A stretch of DNA of 64,000 nucleotides, from NCBI GenBank assembly GCA_018268415.1, contig JAFDWO010000141.1:1-64000 (forward strand), read 5' to 3'. Of this stretch, positions 42,475 to 49,528 are shown piece after piece (position 1 is the stretch's first letter; each line of letters starts with the position of its first letter). The position numbers were made by a program, and so were the translations under genes. The notes under the pieces are model-generated. The model ran no database searches, had not been told where the DNA came from, and was given only the letters and a program-made list of their open reading frames with translations. The stretch comes from Actinomycetota bacterium. Its GTDB lineage: Bacteria; Actinomycetota; Thermoleophilia; Solirubrobacterales; 70-9.

Positions 42475-42520
42475 CGCCCGCTGAGTTGAGGGCGCCCTGG
42501 CGCCCTCAACTCAGCGGGCG
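42475..42520. terminator. 21-bp hairpin
   Basis: 42475-42495 pairs perfectly with 42500-42520 around a 4-nt loop (stem starts CGCCCGCTGAGTTG). Likely a terminator or attenuator, with no T-run. Confidence 0.55.
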
Positions 42521-42628
42521 AGGCAGGCGGATACGCCCTTGGCCAGGCCTGTGGTCGTCCGCGGCCTCATCCAGCGGGCCAAGGGACGACCGCACCTCAC
42601 GCCCCCCGGCCTTCCGTCACACGCCCCC

Positions 42629-42677
42629 GTCGATGGGCCGAAAACTCAAGCAGAGCTTGAGTTTTCGGCCCATCGAC
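42629..42677. terminator. Hairpin terminator, GGGCCGAAAACTC family copy 2
   Basis: Perfect 22-bp stem (42629-42650 with 42656-42677) with loop CAGAG, 41 bases past the MFS stop codon. The stem GTCGATGGGCCGAAAACTC is shared with the hairpins at 30216, 44604 and 53568. Confidence 0.7.
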
Positions 42678-42718
42678 ACCCGAGCCTGCGCCGTCGCGCG
42701 TGGGGCTAGGTCAAGCCC

Positions 42719-44128
42719 TCAGCCCGCGGTGTCGGCCGCGGTGGCGCGGGGGCGGAGCGTTCCGCCGATGAAGAGCACGGCGATGGCGAGGGCGACCAGG
42801 GCGAGGCCGGCGTCGAGGCGGAAGGCGGCGCGGACGCCGTCGACGAAGGGGGGATAGGCGGCGGAGAAGACCGCGGTGGTGAGGCCGAGGCCGATCGAGC
42901 CGCCGGCAACCTGCGCCATGTAGAGGACGCCGCCGGCGAGGCTCGTCTGCGAGCTGTCGACGGCGGTGACGCCGGCGGTGGTCGCGGTCGGGGTGAAGGA
43001 GCCGACGCCGATTCCGAGCACGACCATCCCCGGAACCAGCGCGCCGTAGCTCGAGGCTTCGCCGACGACGAGGGAGAAGAGGAGCGGGGCGGCGGCCACG
43101 CAGGCGGCGCCGAAGACCGCGAGGCGCTTCGCCCCGAGGCGCTCGTAGAGCGGCCCGGCGATGAAGGAGACGAGGGCGAAGGTGGCGAGGAAGGGCAGCA
43201 TCCCGGCCCCGGCACCGAGCGGCGAGTAGTCGAGGTGTTCCTGCATGAACTGGGGCAGGTAGAGCATCGCCCCGAAGAAGGTCGCGCCGAGGAAGGGGAC
43301 GGCGACGAAGGAGGCGGCGAAGCGGCGGTTGGAGGCGAGCGCCCGGGGGATGAGCGCGTGGTTGCCCGCGCGGCGCTCGAGCGGCACGAAGGCGGCGACC
43401 AGGACCGCCGCCAGCGCCAGCAGGCCGAGCACCCGCGGGTCGCCCCAGCCCCAGTCGGAGGCCTGGTCGAGCCCGATCAGGAGCGCGACGAGCCCGAGCG
43501 AGAGCGTCGCGATCCCCGGATAGTCGATCCGCCGCTCGTCCCCACGCGGCTCGGCGACGTGGACCAGCAGGTAGGTGACGAGGACGCCGAAGGCCGCGAT
43601 CGGCACGTTCAGGAAGAAGATCAGCCGCCACGACGCGAGGTCGGTGAGGAGGCCGCCGACAAGCGGCCCGATCGCGTTGCCGAGGCCCGCGGCGCCGAGA
43701 ATGATCCCGCCCGCCAGCCCCGCCTTATCCGCCGGCAACAGGGCGAAGGTCATGCCGAGGATCGCCGGCCACATCAGCGCTCCGCCGATCCCCATCAGCG
43801 CCCGCGCGGCGATCAGCCAGGTCTCGGTCTGGGCCGCCCCGGCGAGGATCGAGAAGAAGACGAAGATCCCCGCCCCCCAGAAGAAGCAGCGGCGCCGGCC
43901 GAAGGTGTCGGCGAGCCGGCCGCCGGTGACGATCAACACCCCGAAGGTCAACGCATACGCGTTGATCACCCACTGGATCGTGTTGACGTCGGTGTCGAAC
44001 TCGCGCTCCATGGTCGGCAGCGCGACGTTGATCGCGGTGAAGTCGTTGGCGATCACGACCACGGCCATTGCCATCGCGAGGAGGGCGAGCCAGGGCGTCC
44101 GGGACGAGGAGGGTGGGTCGGCGCTCAC
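42719..44128 (-). CDS. MFS drug exporter, EmrB/QacA (DHA2, 14-TM) type
   Basis: 469 residues, about 14 hydrophobic helices. Seen are the N-terminal IANDFTAINVALP motif, GGRLADTFGRRRCF (motif A) and GNAIGPLVGGLLTD (motif C of exporters). It should export drugs or toxic organics with protons. GTG start at 44128 has GGAGAA only two bases away. An in-frame upstream ATG with a very strong ribosome site is separated from this GTG by one TAG (see 44144-44221). Confidence 0.9.
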   Translation of the reverse strand: MSADPPSSSRTPWLALLAMAMAVVVIANDFTAINVALPTMEREFDTDVNTIQWVINAYALTFGVLIVTGGRLADTFGRRRCFFWGAGIFVFFSILAGAAQTETWLIAARALMGIGGALMWPAILGMTFALLPADKAGLAGGIILGAAGLGNAIGPLVGGLLTDLASWRLIFFLNVPIAAFGVLVTYLLVHVAEPRGDERRIDYPGIATLSLGLVALLIGLDQASDWGWGDPRVLGLLALAAVLVAAFVPLERRAGNHALIPRALASNRRFAASFVAVPFLGATFFGAMLYLPQFMQEHLDYSPLGAGAGMLPFLATFALVSFIAGPLYERLGAKRLAVFGAACVAAAPLLFSLVVGEASSYGALVPGMVVLGIGVGSFTPTATTAGVTAVDSSQTSLAGGVLYMAQVAGGSIGLGLTTAVFSAAYPPFVDGVRAAFRLDAGLALVALAIAVLFIGGTLRPRATAADTAG

Positions 44129-44143
44129 TTCTCCGGCGGCAGG

Positions 44144-44221
44144 CTACGCGACGCCCCGGCCGGCGCGGCGCCCTCCGGCAAGGTGACGATCGCCACCCTT
44201 GCCGGTCAGGTCGGTGTCCAT
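44144..44221 (-). CDS. 25-codon upstream ORF, in frame with the MFS gene
   Basis: ATG 44221 is preceded by GGAGGAGGAGCG, the best ribosome site in the area, and reads MDTDLTGKGGDRHLAGG... to TAG at 44146-44144. The TAG lies in frame 15 bases before the MFS GTG. It may be a regulatory leader peptide, or the original MFS N-terminus cut by a stop mutation. Confidence 0.45.
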   Translation of the reverse strand: MDTDLTGKGGDRHLAGGRRAGRGVA

Positions 44222-44244
44222 CGCTCCTCCTCCGTCAAGATCTC

Positions 44245-44285
44245 TTGGATAGTTAAATGACTGATACATTCATTGAATTAGCCAA
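44245..44285. promoter_or_regulatory. Imperfect 17-7-17 inverted repeat, operator candidate
   Basis: Arms 44245-44261 and 44269-44285 match at 13 of 17 positions; the block (GTTAAATGACTGATACATTC) is strikingly AT-rich. It lies between the divergent MFS and SHOCT genes and has the size of a TetR or MarR site. No regulator gene is adjacent. Confidence 0.5.
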
Positions 44286-44308
44286 CATCAACGCCAGGAG
44301 GTCAATCG

Positions 44309-44602
44309 ATGTCCCTGCTAACCGCCTTGATCCCGACCGCCGACTGGAGCGGCCCCGGCTGGTGGGTCGTCCTCTTCCCGATCGGCTGGTTCGCGTTCTT
44401 CTTCCTCGTCTTCTTCCTCTTTCGCCGGGTCGGCTGGTGGGGCTGCGGCTGGGGCCCCGGCTACGGGCCGGGCTACGGCAGGCGCGGCTGGGGCGGACCG
44501 ACCGACCCGCTCGAGGTGCTCGACCGTCGCTTCGCCGCGGGCGAGATCGATGCCGAGGAGTACCGCAGCCGCCGAGCGACGCTGCGCGACGGCGAGGGCT
44601 GA
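44309..44602 (+). CDS. Membrane protein with SHOCT domain
   Basis: 97 residues. One transmembrane helix (about 17-40, WWVVLFPIGWFAFFFLVFFL), a Gly/Tyr/Trp-rich linker (GPGYGPGYGRRGWGG) and a C-terminal SHOCT helix pair (DPLEVLDRRFAAGEIDAEEY). SHOCT modules are short oligomerisation or docking domains. AGGAGG lies seven bases before the ATG. Function unknown. Confidence 0.88.
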   Translation: MSLLTALIPTADWSGPGWWVVLFPIGWFAFFFLVFFLFRRVGWWGCGWGPGYGPGYGRRGWGGPTDPLEVLDRRFAAGEIDAEEYRSRRATLRDGEG

Positions 44603-44603
44603 C

Positions 44604-44652
44604 GTCGATCGGCCGAGAACCCGCCTGTGCGGCGGGCTTTCGGCCCGTCGAC
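44604..44652. terminator. Hairpin terminator, GGGCCGAAAACTC family copy 3 (divergent)
   Basis: Arms 44604-44625 and 44631-44652 pair with four non-Watson-Crick positions out of 22, loop TGTGC. It follows the SHOCT stop by one base and separates two convergent genes. The core GTCGA..GGCCGA is that of the family. Confidence 0.6.
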
Positions 44653-44658
44653 ACGGGG

Positions 44659-45063
44659 CTAGGTGGCGGGGTCGACGACGGTCCGCAGGAGGCGGAAGTT
44701 CTTGCGGCGGGTGGCGGTGAGGATCGCGCGGCGGAAGGTCGGGAAGGCGGCGCGGCCGGTCGCCGCGTCACAGGGCTCGATCGCGTCGACCCGGTACTCC
44801 TCGCCGCCGTAGACGACGATGCATCCGCCCGCGGCCTCGACGTTGCGGAACCAGTTGACGTTCTCGCCGTAGGTGAGCTCGGTGACGAAGCCCTCCGGCA
44901 CCTTCGCCAGGACCACCGGCGTCTCGTAGGTCCGCCCGGAGCGGCGGCCGACGTGGCGGATCAGGGAGAACGGCCCACCGCCCGCGCGCGCCACCCGGAT
45001 CGTCACCCGGTTGAGCGTGTTCTTCAACACCCACAGGTAGGACTTGCGGAACGAGGCACGCAT
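44659..45063 (-). CDS. Deazaflavin (F420)-dependent nitroreductase-family protein
   Basis: 134 residues, DDN/DUF385 split-barrel family. Typical are the N-terminal WVLKNTLNRVTIRVAR helix, HVGRRSGRTYETPVV and the NWFRNVEAAGGCIV motif. Members reduce substrates with F420H2 or bind flavins. ATG 45063 is preferred because GAGAGGAGAG lies eight bases before it; a GTG nine bases upstream has no spacing. Confidence 0.87.
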   Translation of the reverse strand: MRASFRKSYLWVLKNTLNRVTIRVARAGGGPFSLIRHVGRRSGRTYETPVVLAKVPEGFVTELTYGENVNWFRNVEAAGGCIVVYGGEEYRVDAIEPCDAATGRAAFPTFRRAILTATRRKNFRLLRTVVDPAT

Positions 45064-45129
45064 CGGTCGCACTCTCCTCTCGTCAGGTCACGGGTCGGGC
45101 CCGCGCTTGCGATCCGCTATGAGTCTGGC

Positions 45130-45783
45130 ATGAACATCGAAGTCTTCTCCGACGTGGTCTGTCCCTGGTGCTACCTCGGCAAGCGGCGCCTCGAGGCCGC
45201 GCTCGAGAGCTTCGACGGTGCGCCCGAAGTCACCTGGCGCGCCTTCCAGCTGCAGCCCGACGCGCCGCGCTTCGGCGAGCCCGGCGCCGGGGAGCTGAGC
45301 GTCACCGCCCTGCAGAAGCGCGGCTACCCGCCGGCGCAGATCGAGCAGATGCAGGGACGGCTGACGGCGCTCGCTGCCGCCGAGGGTCTCGACTATGCGC
45401 TCGACCGCGCCCACCACGTCAACAGCTTCGACGCCCACCGCCTCGCCAAGGCGGCGGGCCGGCACGGCCGGGCCGACGCGATGGTCGAGCGCCTCTTCCG
45501 CGCCCAGCAGGTGGAAGCGCTGCGGGTCGACGACCCGGCGGTGCTGGCGCGGCTCGCCGCCGAGGTCGGCCTCCCGGCGACCACTCCCGCCGAGGACGAG
45601 GCGGACGCCGCGGCCGTCGTCGCCGACCTCCAGGAAGGGAGGGCGATCGGGGTGAACGGTGTCCCGTTCTTCGTCCTCGACCGTCGCCTCGCGGTATCCG
45701 GGGCCCAGTCGGCCGAGCTGCTCGGCCGTGCCCTTGCCCAGGCGGCGACGGTGCCGGACGGCGGCGCCGCGGACCCCGCGTAG
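45130..45783 (+). CDS. DsbA-family oxidoreductase (FrnE-like)
   Basis: 217 residues, thioredoxin fold with inserted helical domain. The redox motif CPWC is at residues 11-14 (VVCPWCYLGKRRLE) and the cis-Pro loop is GVNGVPFFVLD. FrnE-like proteins act in the cytoplasm as disulfide isomerases or glutathione-type transferases. No ribosome site precedes the ATG; TATGAG ends six bases upstream, so a leaderless transcript is possible. Confidence 0.9.
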   Translation: MNIEVFSDVVCPWCYLGKRRLEAALESFDGAPEVTWRAFQLQPDAPRFGEPGAGELSVTALQKRGYPPAQIEQMQGRLTALAAAEGLDYALDRAHHVNSFDAHRLAKAAGRHGRADAMVERLFRAQQVEALRVDDPAVLARLAAEVGLPATTPAEDEADAAAVVADLQEGRAIGVNGVPFFVLDRRLAVSGAQSAELLGRALAQAATVPDGGAADPA

Positions 45784-45863
45784 CCCTCCTTCAGATTTCT
45801 GCGTCAGACGGGCCGCCGGCGGGCTAGGATCGAAAGCCTCGTCCAAATGCGAAAGGAGCCGTC

Positions 45864-46682
45864 GTGAACGCCAACCGGGAACTCTGGGAAAAGGGTGACT
45901 TCACGCGGATCGCCGCGACGATGCGGGGCAGTGGCGAGGCGCTGGTGGACGGCCTCGGCATCGAGGAGGGGATGGCGGTACTCGACCTCGGCTGCGGCGA
46001 CGGGACCACCGCGCTGCCCGCCGCGGAGCGCGGTGCCAAGGTGCTCGGCGTCGACATCTCCGCCAAGCTCGTCGCCGCCGGCCAGGCGCGCGCCGCCGCC
46101 GCGGGCCTCGACAACGTCAGCTTCCAGCAGGGCGACGCCGCCGAGCTCGCGGAGCTCGCCGACGACTCCTTCGATCTCACCGTGAGCGTCTTCGGTGCGA
46201 TGTTCGCCCCGCGCCCGTACGACGTCGCCAAGGAGATGGTGCGGGTGACGCGGCCCGGCGGCCGGGTCGTGATGGCCAACTGGATCCCCGGTGACCCGAC
46301 CCTGGTCGCCCAGATCCTCAAGATCGCCGCCGCCTACTCGCCACCGCCGCCGGACGGGTTCGTCAGCCCGATGACCTGGGGCGTGGAGGACGAGGTGGTC
46401 GCCCGCTTCGGTGAGGCGGGCGTCGCCGCCGACCAGGTCGGCTTCGAGCGCGCCACCTGGGTCTTCGACCACGCGGGGGCGCCGGAGGAGCTGGTCGGCC
46501 TCTTCCGCGACTACTACGGCCCGACGATGAACGCCTTCGCGGCCGCCGCGGCGGACGGCCGTGAGGGCCTGCTGCAGGCCGAGCTTGATGCGCTCTTCGC
46601 CGACCAGAACCGCGGCCAGGACGGTCACACGGAAATCCCCGCCACCTTCCTCCTGGTGAATGTCACGCGTTCCTATCCGTAG
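45864..46682 (+). CDS. Class I SAM-dependent methyltransferase
   Basis: 272 residues. SAM motif I VLDLGCGDGTTALPAA, motif II with acidic GVDIS and motif III QGDAAELAELADDSFDL; methyltransferase_11 type. Substrate is unknown. GTG start with AAAGGAG five bases upstream. Followed after 11 bases by a small protein gene. Confidence 0.9.
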   Translation: MNANRELWEKGDFTRIAATMRGSGEALVDGLGIEEGMAVLDLGCGDGTTALPAAERGAKVLGVDISAKLVAAGQARAAAAGLDNVSFQQGDAAELAELADDSFDLTVSVFGAMFAPRPYDVAKEMVRVTRPGGRVVMANWIPGDPTLVAQILKIAAAYSPPPPDGFVSPMTWGVEDEVVARFGEAGVAADQVGFERATWVFDHAGAPEELVGLFRDYYGPTMNAFAAAAADGREGLLQAELDALFADQNRGQDGHTEIPATFLLVNVTRSYP

Positions 46683-46693
46683 GAGGTAGCGAG

Positions 46694-47008
46694 ATGAAGT
46701 ACATGGTGATCGCACGGCCGGGCCCGTTGCCGCCCAGCCCTGCGCAGTTCGACGCCGCGTTCGAGTGGCTGCGAGCCCAGCTCGACGACGGCACGCTGGA
46801 TTGTCTGTACGGGTTCCTCGAAGGCGGTGGTCTCGCCATCGCCAACGCCGACTCGCACGCCCAGGCGCTCGACCAGATGGCCGACTATCCGCTCTACGGG
46901 ATGGTCACCTGGGAGGTGAAGCCGCTGCTCGCCTTCGGCGAAGGCGAAGAGACGATCCGCGCGAAACTGGTCGAGGCCCAGGCCGCGATGGGAGGCGCCG
47001 CCTCCTGA
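46694..47008 (+). CDS. Muconolactone isomerase-like small protein
   Basis: 104 residues, alpha-beta ferredoxin-like (MKYMVIARPGPLPPSPAQFD, then helices and YGMVTWEVKPLL). This matches muconolactone delta-isomerase-like or DUF3303-type domains, but active-site residues are not evident. GGAGG lies before the ATG. Probably cotranscribed with the methyltransferase. Confidence 0.75.
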   Translation: MKYMVIARPGPLPPSPAQFDAAFEWLRAQLDDGTLDCLYGFLEGGGLAIANADSHAQALDQMADYPLYGMVTWEVKPLLAFGEGEETIRAKLVEAQAAMGGAAS

Positions 47009-47027
47009 CCGCTTCGCTCAGGATGGC

Positions 47028-47070
47028 CCTCGGGACGACCCGCCACAAGGCCCGCGGGTTGTCCCGGAGG
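47028..47070. terminator. Bidirectional hairpin between convergent genes
   Basis: CCTCGGGACGACCCGC (47028-47043) pairs with 47053-47070, with one bulge. It lies in the gap between the genes at 46694 and 47097, which face each other. Confidence 0.55.
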
Positions 47071-47090
47071 CCGTTGTCGGGCGCCTCGGG

Positions 47091-47120
47091 GCCCCGTCAG
47101 CTTCCTTCTGGTGACGGGGC
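47091..47120. terminator. Hairpin overlapping the lipoprotein stop codon
   Basis: GCCCCGTCA (47091-47099) pairs with TGACGGGGC (47112-47120), nine bp. It includes the TGA of the lipoprotein gene at 47097 and may end its transcript. Confidence 0.45.
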
Positions 47121-47651
47121 GATCTCACCTCGACCCGCGGCCTGCAGGTCGGCCGGGAGCTTCACGTCCTGCCGGGCGGCCAGTGCTTCGACCGCGATCC
47201 GCCAGGCGATGATCGCGTCGCGCTGGCGGCCCTGGGTTTCGGGGAGCCGGCCGAAGTCGCGGCCCGGGATCGCGGCGACCAGCGTGCTGAGGTAGGCGTC
47301 CTCGAAGACGAAGGTGTGGGCGTAGGCGCGCTGGACGGCGCGCAGCGGAGTGGGAACGTCGCGCACCGAGGCGATCTGCACCGCGTAGGCGGCGAAGCGG
47401 TGCTCCAGCGCGTTCATCCGCCGCGTCGCGACCGCCGCACCGATGCGGCACTCGCGATAGGCGGCGAGGATCGGGTCGGCGCCGTCGAGGAGCTGATTGA
47501 CGCCGTCGCGGATCGGCTCGACCTGGGCGAGGTAGGACGAGAGCGAGCCCCGCACCTCGCGGGGCTCGCCGGTGGAGCTGGTGCCGCCTCTGCAGCCGAC
47601 GAGGACGAGCACCGCGCCGGCCAGGAGGAGGCTGAGCGTCCTGCGACTCAA
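47097..47651 (-). CDS. Lipoprotein of unknown function
   Basis: 184 residues. The signal peptide LSLLLAGAVLVLVGC ends at a lipid-anchored Cys; the mature protein is helical (SYLAQVEPIRDGVNQLLDGA, RRMNALEHRFAAYAVQI), reminiscent of a four-helix-bundle sensor domain. The TTG at 47651 is the likely start, as it overlaps the stop of the upstream lipoprotein gene (TTGA). No family recognised. Envelope location expected. Confidence 0.75.
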   Translation of the reverse strand: MSRRTLSLLLAGAVLVLVGCRGGTSSTGEPREVRGSLSSYLAQVEPIRDGVNQLLDGADPILAAYRECRIGAAVATRRMNALEHRFAAYAVQIASVRDVPTPLRAVQRAYAHTFVFEDAYLSTLVAAIPGRDFGRLPETQGRQRDAIIAWRIAVEALAARQDVKLPADLQAAGRGEIAPSPEGS

Positions 47652-48232
47652 TAGCCGTAGCCGCCGCCGGAGCTTTCTTCGCTTTCCTTGGAAGCCGGTT
47701 CGGGTTCGCCGGCTTTGCCATGGACCGCCATGCCCTTTTCGTTGAGCACGAACCAGGTGCCTTCGATTTCGTTGCCGTTCGCTTCGCCCGGTGCGTGGTC
47801 GGAAGCGTAGGTGTAGAGCGGGTGACCTTCGTAGGTGACCTGCATGGTGCCGTCTTTGCGTTCCGTGGTGCCGAGGGCGGAGGACATCGCCCCCTTTCCG
47901 GCCGTTGGCTTGCCGGTCGTCGTCACCGGTGGCCAGAGCGCTTCGCAGGTGGTGTAGCAGTTGGACGTGGTGCCGCTGTCGACCGTGAAGTCGTAGACGG
48001 TCAGGCCTTTCGAGTTGACGAGGACGGTGCCGAGGCCCGCGATCTGGGCCGTGCCGATCGTCCCGCCGCCGGAGTTGCTCGCCTTCACCGATTCGCTTTC
48101 TCCCCCGCCGGAGCCGCTCTTTTCCGAGCCGCCCGTGGTCGAGCTGCCGCCGCCGCATCCGGCTATCACCAGTGCGCCGAGCACCGCCAGCAGACCCAGC
48201 GCCACCGCCATCTTCTTCGAGATCGTTTTCAC
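47648..48232 (-). CDS. Lipoprotein with Yx(F/W/Y)xxD repeats (COG4315)
   Basis: 194 residues. Signal peptide with lipobox ALVIAGC, a Ser/Gly/Glu linker, then two domains with the repeat motif: LTVYDFTVDSG and LYTYASDHAPGE. Cysteines in SNCYTTCEALWPPV may bind a metal or form a disulfide. Function unknown in the family. Glutamate codons are mostly GAA, in contrast to neighbours. Coupled to the lipoprotein gene at 47097. Confidence 0.87.
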   Translation of the reverse strand: MKTISKKMAVALGLLAVLGALVIAGCGGGSSTTGGSEKSGSGGGESESVKASNSGGGTIGTAQIAGLGTVLVNSKGLTVYDFTVDSGTTSNCYTTCEALWPPVTTTGKPTAGKGAMSSALGTTERKDGTMQVTYEGHPLYTYASDHAPGEANGNEIEGTWFVLNEKGMAVHGKAGEPEPASKESEESSGGGYGY

Positions 48233-48508
48233 TTTCGTACCTCCTCGGGGTTGCGACGGGGGGTACGCGGGCCGGGCCCGTCGGGTTCAGCGCGCCCGCT
48301 CGATCCCCCGATCGCCGACGCTGACCGCCGGCCCCACGAAGGGACGCTCCCCGTCCGCGGCTAGATGGTTGGTTCCACGGGCCGTTGCGGCCGTCCGAGG
48401 TGCGGCGCGGCGGCGTGGCGCCGCATCTCGGGCCGCCACGCCCGTGCGAGGTGCGGGCGAGCGGCGTTGCCGCCCGACCCCGGCCCCCGCACCCGTCCGG
48501 GCTGCCTC

Positions 48509-48560
48509 CCGGGCGCCTCATGGCGCTCCCGGCAGGCCGTGGGCGCCATGAGGCGCCCGG
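48509..48560. repeat. 18-bp hairpin, GGGCGCCTCATGGCGC family
   Basis: 48509-48526 pairs perfectly with 48543-48560 around a 16-nt loop. The stem is the same as in the hairpin at 277-334. Confidence 0.75.
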
Positions 48561-48561
48561 A

Positions 48562-48728
48562 CGGGAAGGATTCGTGGGGAAGGCGGGCACGGGGTCGGGA
48601 AGGATTCGTGGGGAAGGCGGGCACGGGGTCGGGAGGGACTCGTGGGGAGGAGGGCACGGGGACGGGAGGGGGTCGTGAAAAAGACGGCACAGGGACGGGA
48701 GGAGACACGGGGACGGGAGGAGGGTCGG
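48562..48728. repeat. Tandem repeat, 33-34-nt units
   Basis: Two identical 34-nt units begin at 48562 and 48596 (starting CGGGAAGGATTCGTGGGG), followed by diverged 33-nt units at 48630 and 48663 and partial ones at 48696 and 48714. The reverse complement of a similar array is visible at about 200-280. Units are contiguous, without spacers. Confidence 0.75.
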
Positions 48729-49062
48729 ACCTCCGTGACGGGTATCCCCGAGGGTGGGGTACGCGTGGCGGATCTCGGGTGCCCGGCACCCGAGATCATC
48801 CGCGGGGATCCCCGGGCGGCGGGGATCCCCGGGCGGTGGAGGGACCCGGGAGGAGGCGTCGGGGTCCCCGACGCTTCCGTGGTTCGAAATGGGCGTATGG
48901 CGACCATCTCGAACCACGGAGACCCCCGACCGGTGGGGGCGGGCCCGAAGGGAGGGTCGCCGGGACGGGCGTCGACCTGCCGTCGACCTGCAACGGCGAT
49001 CCTCCACGGAGATCCCCGACCGTGGAGAGATCCGGGAGGAAGCGTGGGGTTCCCACGGTCTT

Positions 49063-49120
49063 CCTCACGGGGGTCCCACCTCGGTGACGGTCCCGTCACC
49101 GAGGTGGGACCCCCGTGAGG
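49063..49120. terminator. 28-bp perfect hairpin
   Basis: 49063-49090 pairs with 49093-49120 along 28 bp (core GGGGGTCCCACCTCGGTGAC). Either a very strong terminator or a cruciform repeat. No gene end lies within 800 bp on the left. Confidence 0.7.
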
Positions 49121-49183
49121 GATCCGTCGCACCCTCCCGCGGGCCCGCCGTGCCCCCGCCGCCTGCTCCCCACACCCTCGGCC

Positions 49184-49285
49184 GTCCCCGTCCCCGTCCC
49201 CGTCCCCGTCCCCGTCCCCGCCCTCGCCCCCGTCCCCGTCCCCGCCCTCGCCCCCGGCCCCGCCCCCGTCCCCGTCCCCGCCCCC
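49184..49285. repeat. Hexanucleotide array, 17 units of GTCCCC/GCCCYC
   Basis: Seventeen consecutive hexamers start with G: six GTCCCC, then a mixture of GTCCCC, GCCCCC, GCCCTC and one GGCCCC. On the minus strand this is GGGGAC-type sequence with strong G-quadruplex potential. Confidence 0.85.
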
Positions 49286-49384
49286 GGCCACGGCCTGCCG
49301 GGGCCGTGGACGGGACGGCCGGGTCCCTTCCCGCCATGGGCGACAGCTTCCGGGGCCGCATCCCTTCCCGGAACCCGCCGCTGA

Positions 49385-49415
49385 AGGGTTTTGGTCCCAT
49401 GGGGACCAAAACCCT
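49385..49415. terminator. 14-bp hairpin
   Basis: AGGGTTTTGGTCCC (49385-49398) pairs with 49402-49415 around loop ATG. It lies about 110 bases beyond the glycosyltransferase stop codon and may end that transcript. Confidence 0.55.
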
Positions 49416-49528
49416 GCAACCGGTGCCGGCTTCAGACGGTCGCGTCCCTTCCCTCGGGCGACAGTTGGAAGAGGCCCCATCCTTCCCGGGCGCCGGGCTT
49501 CGCGACCGGGACCCGTGGAATCAGCCAT

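Larger units (their letters stand above)
42357..42718. other. Non-coding gap with two strong hairpins
   Basis: This 362-bp interval between the FlgM-like gene and the MFS gene shows no credible reading frame. It carries the hairpins at 42475-42520 and 42629-42677, described separately. Confidence 0.7.
48233..49528. other. 1.3-kb non-coding region of mosaic repeats
   Basis: No credible gene on either strand. The interval holds inverted copies of the 1-574 repeats, a 34-nt tandem array, a hexamer array and several long hairpins, listed below. Long open frames across it are by-products of low-complexity, stop-poor sequence: they lack ribosome sites and recognisable domains. Confidence 0.75.

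Noticed and set aside
48562-48728. Possible CRISPR array
   Set aside because: The 33-34-nt units are contiguous with no unique spacers, and no cas genes are visible in the window.
47652-49007. Long minus-strand frame through the intergenic repeats into the lipoprotein at 47097
   Set aside because: The upstream part is Pro/Arg/Gly low-complexity over repeats and overlaps another lipoprotein gene; the real N-terminus is the signal peptide starting at TTG 47651.
49100-49420. Gly/Arg repeat protein reading through the hexamer array
   Set aside because: The repeat is readable in several frames, has no start site, and the peptide is just a translation of GGGGAC-type units.
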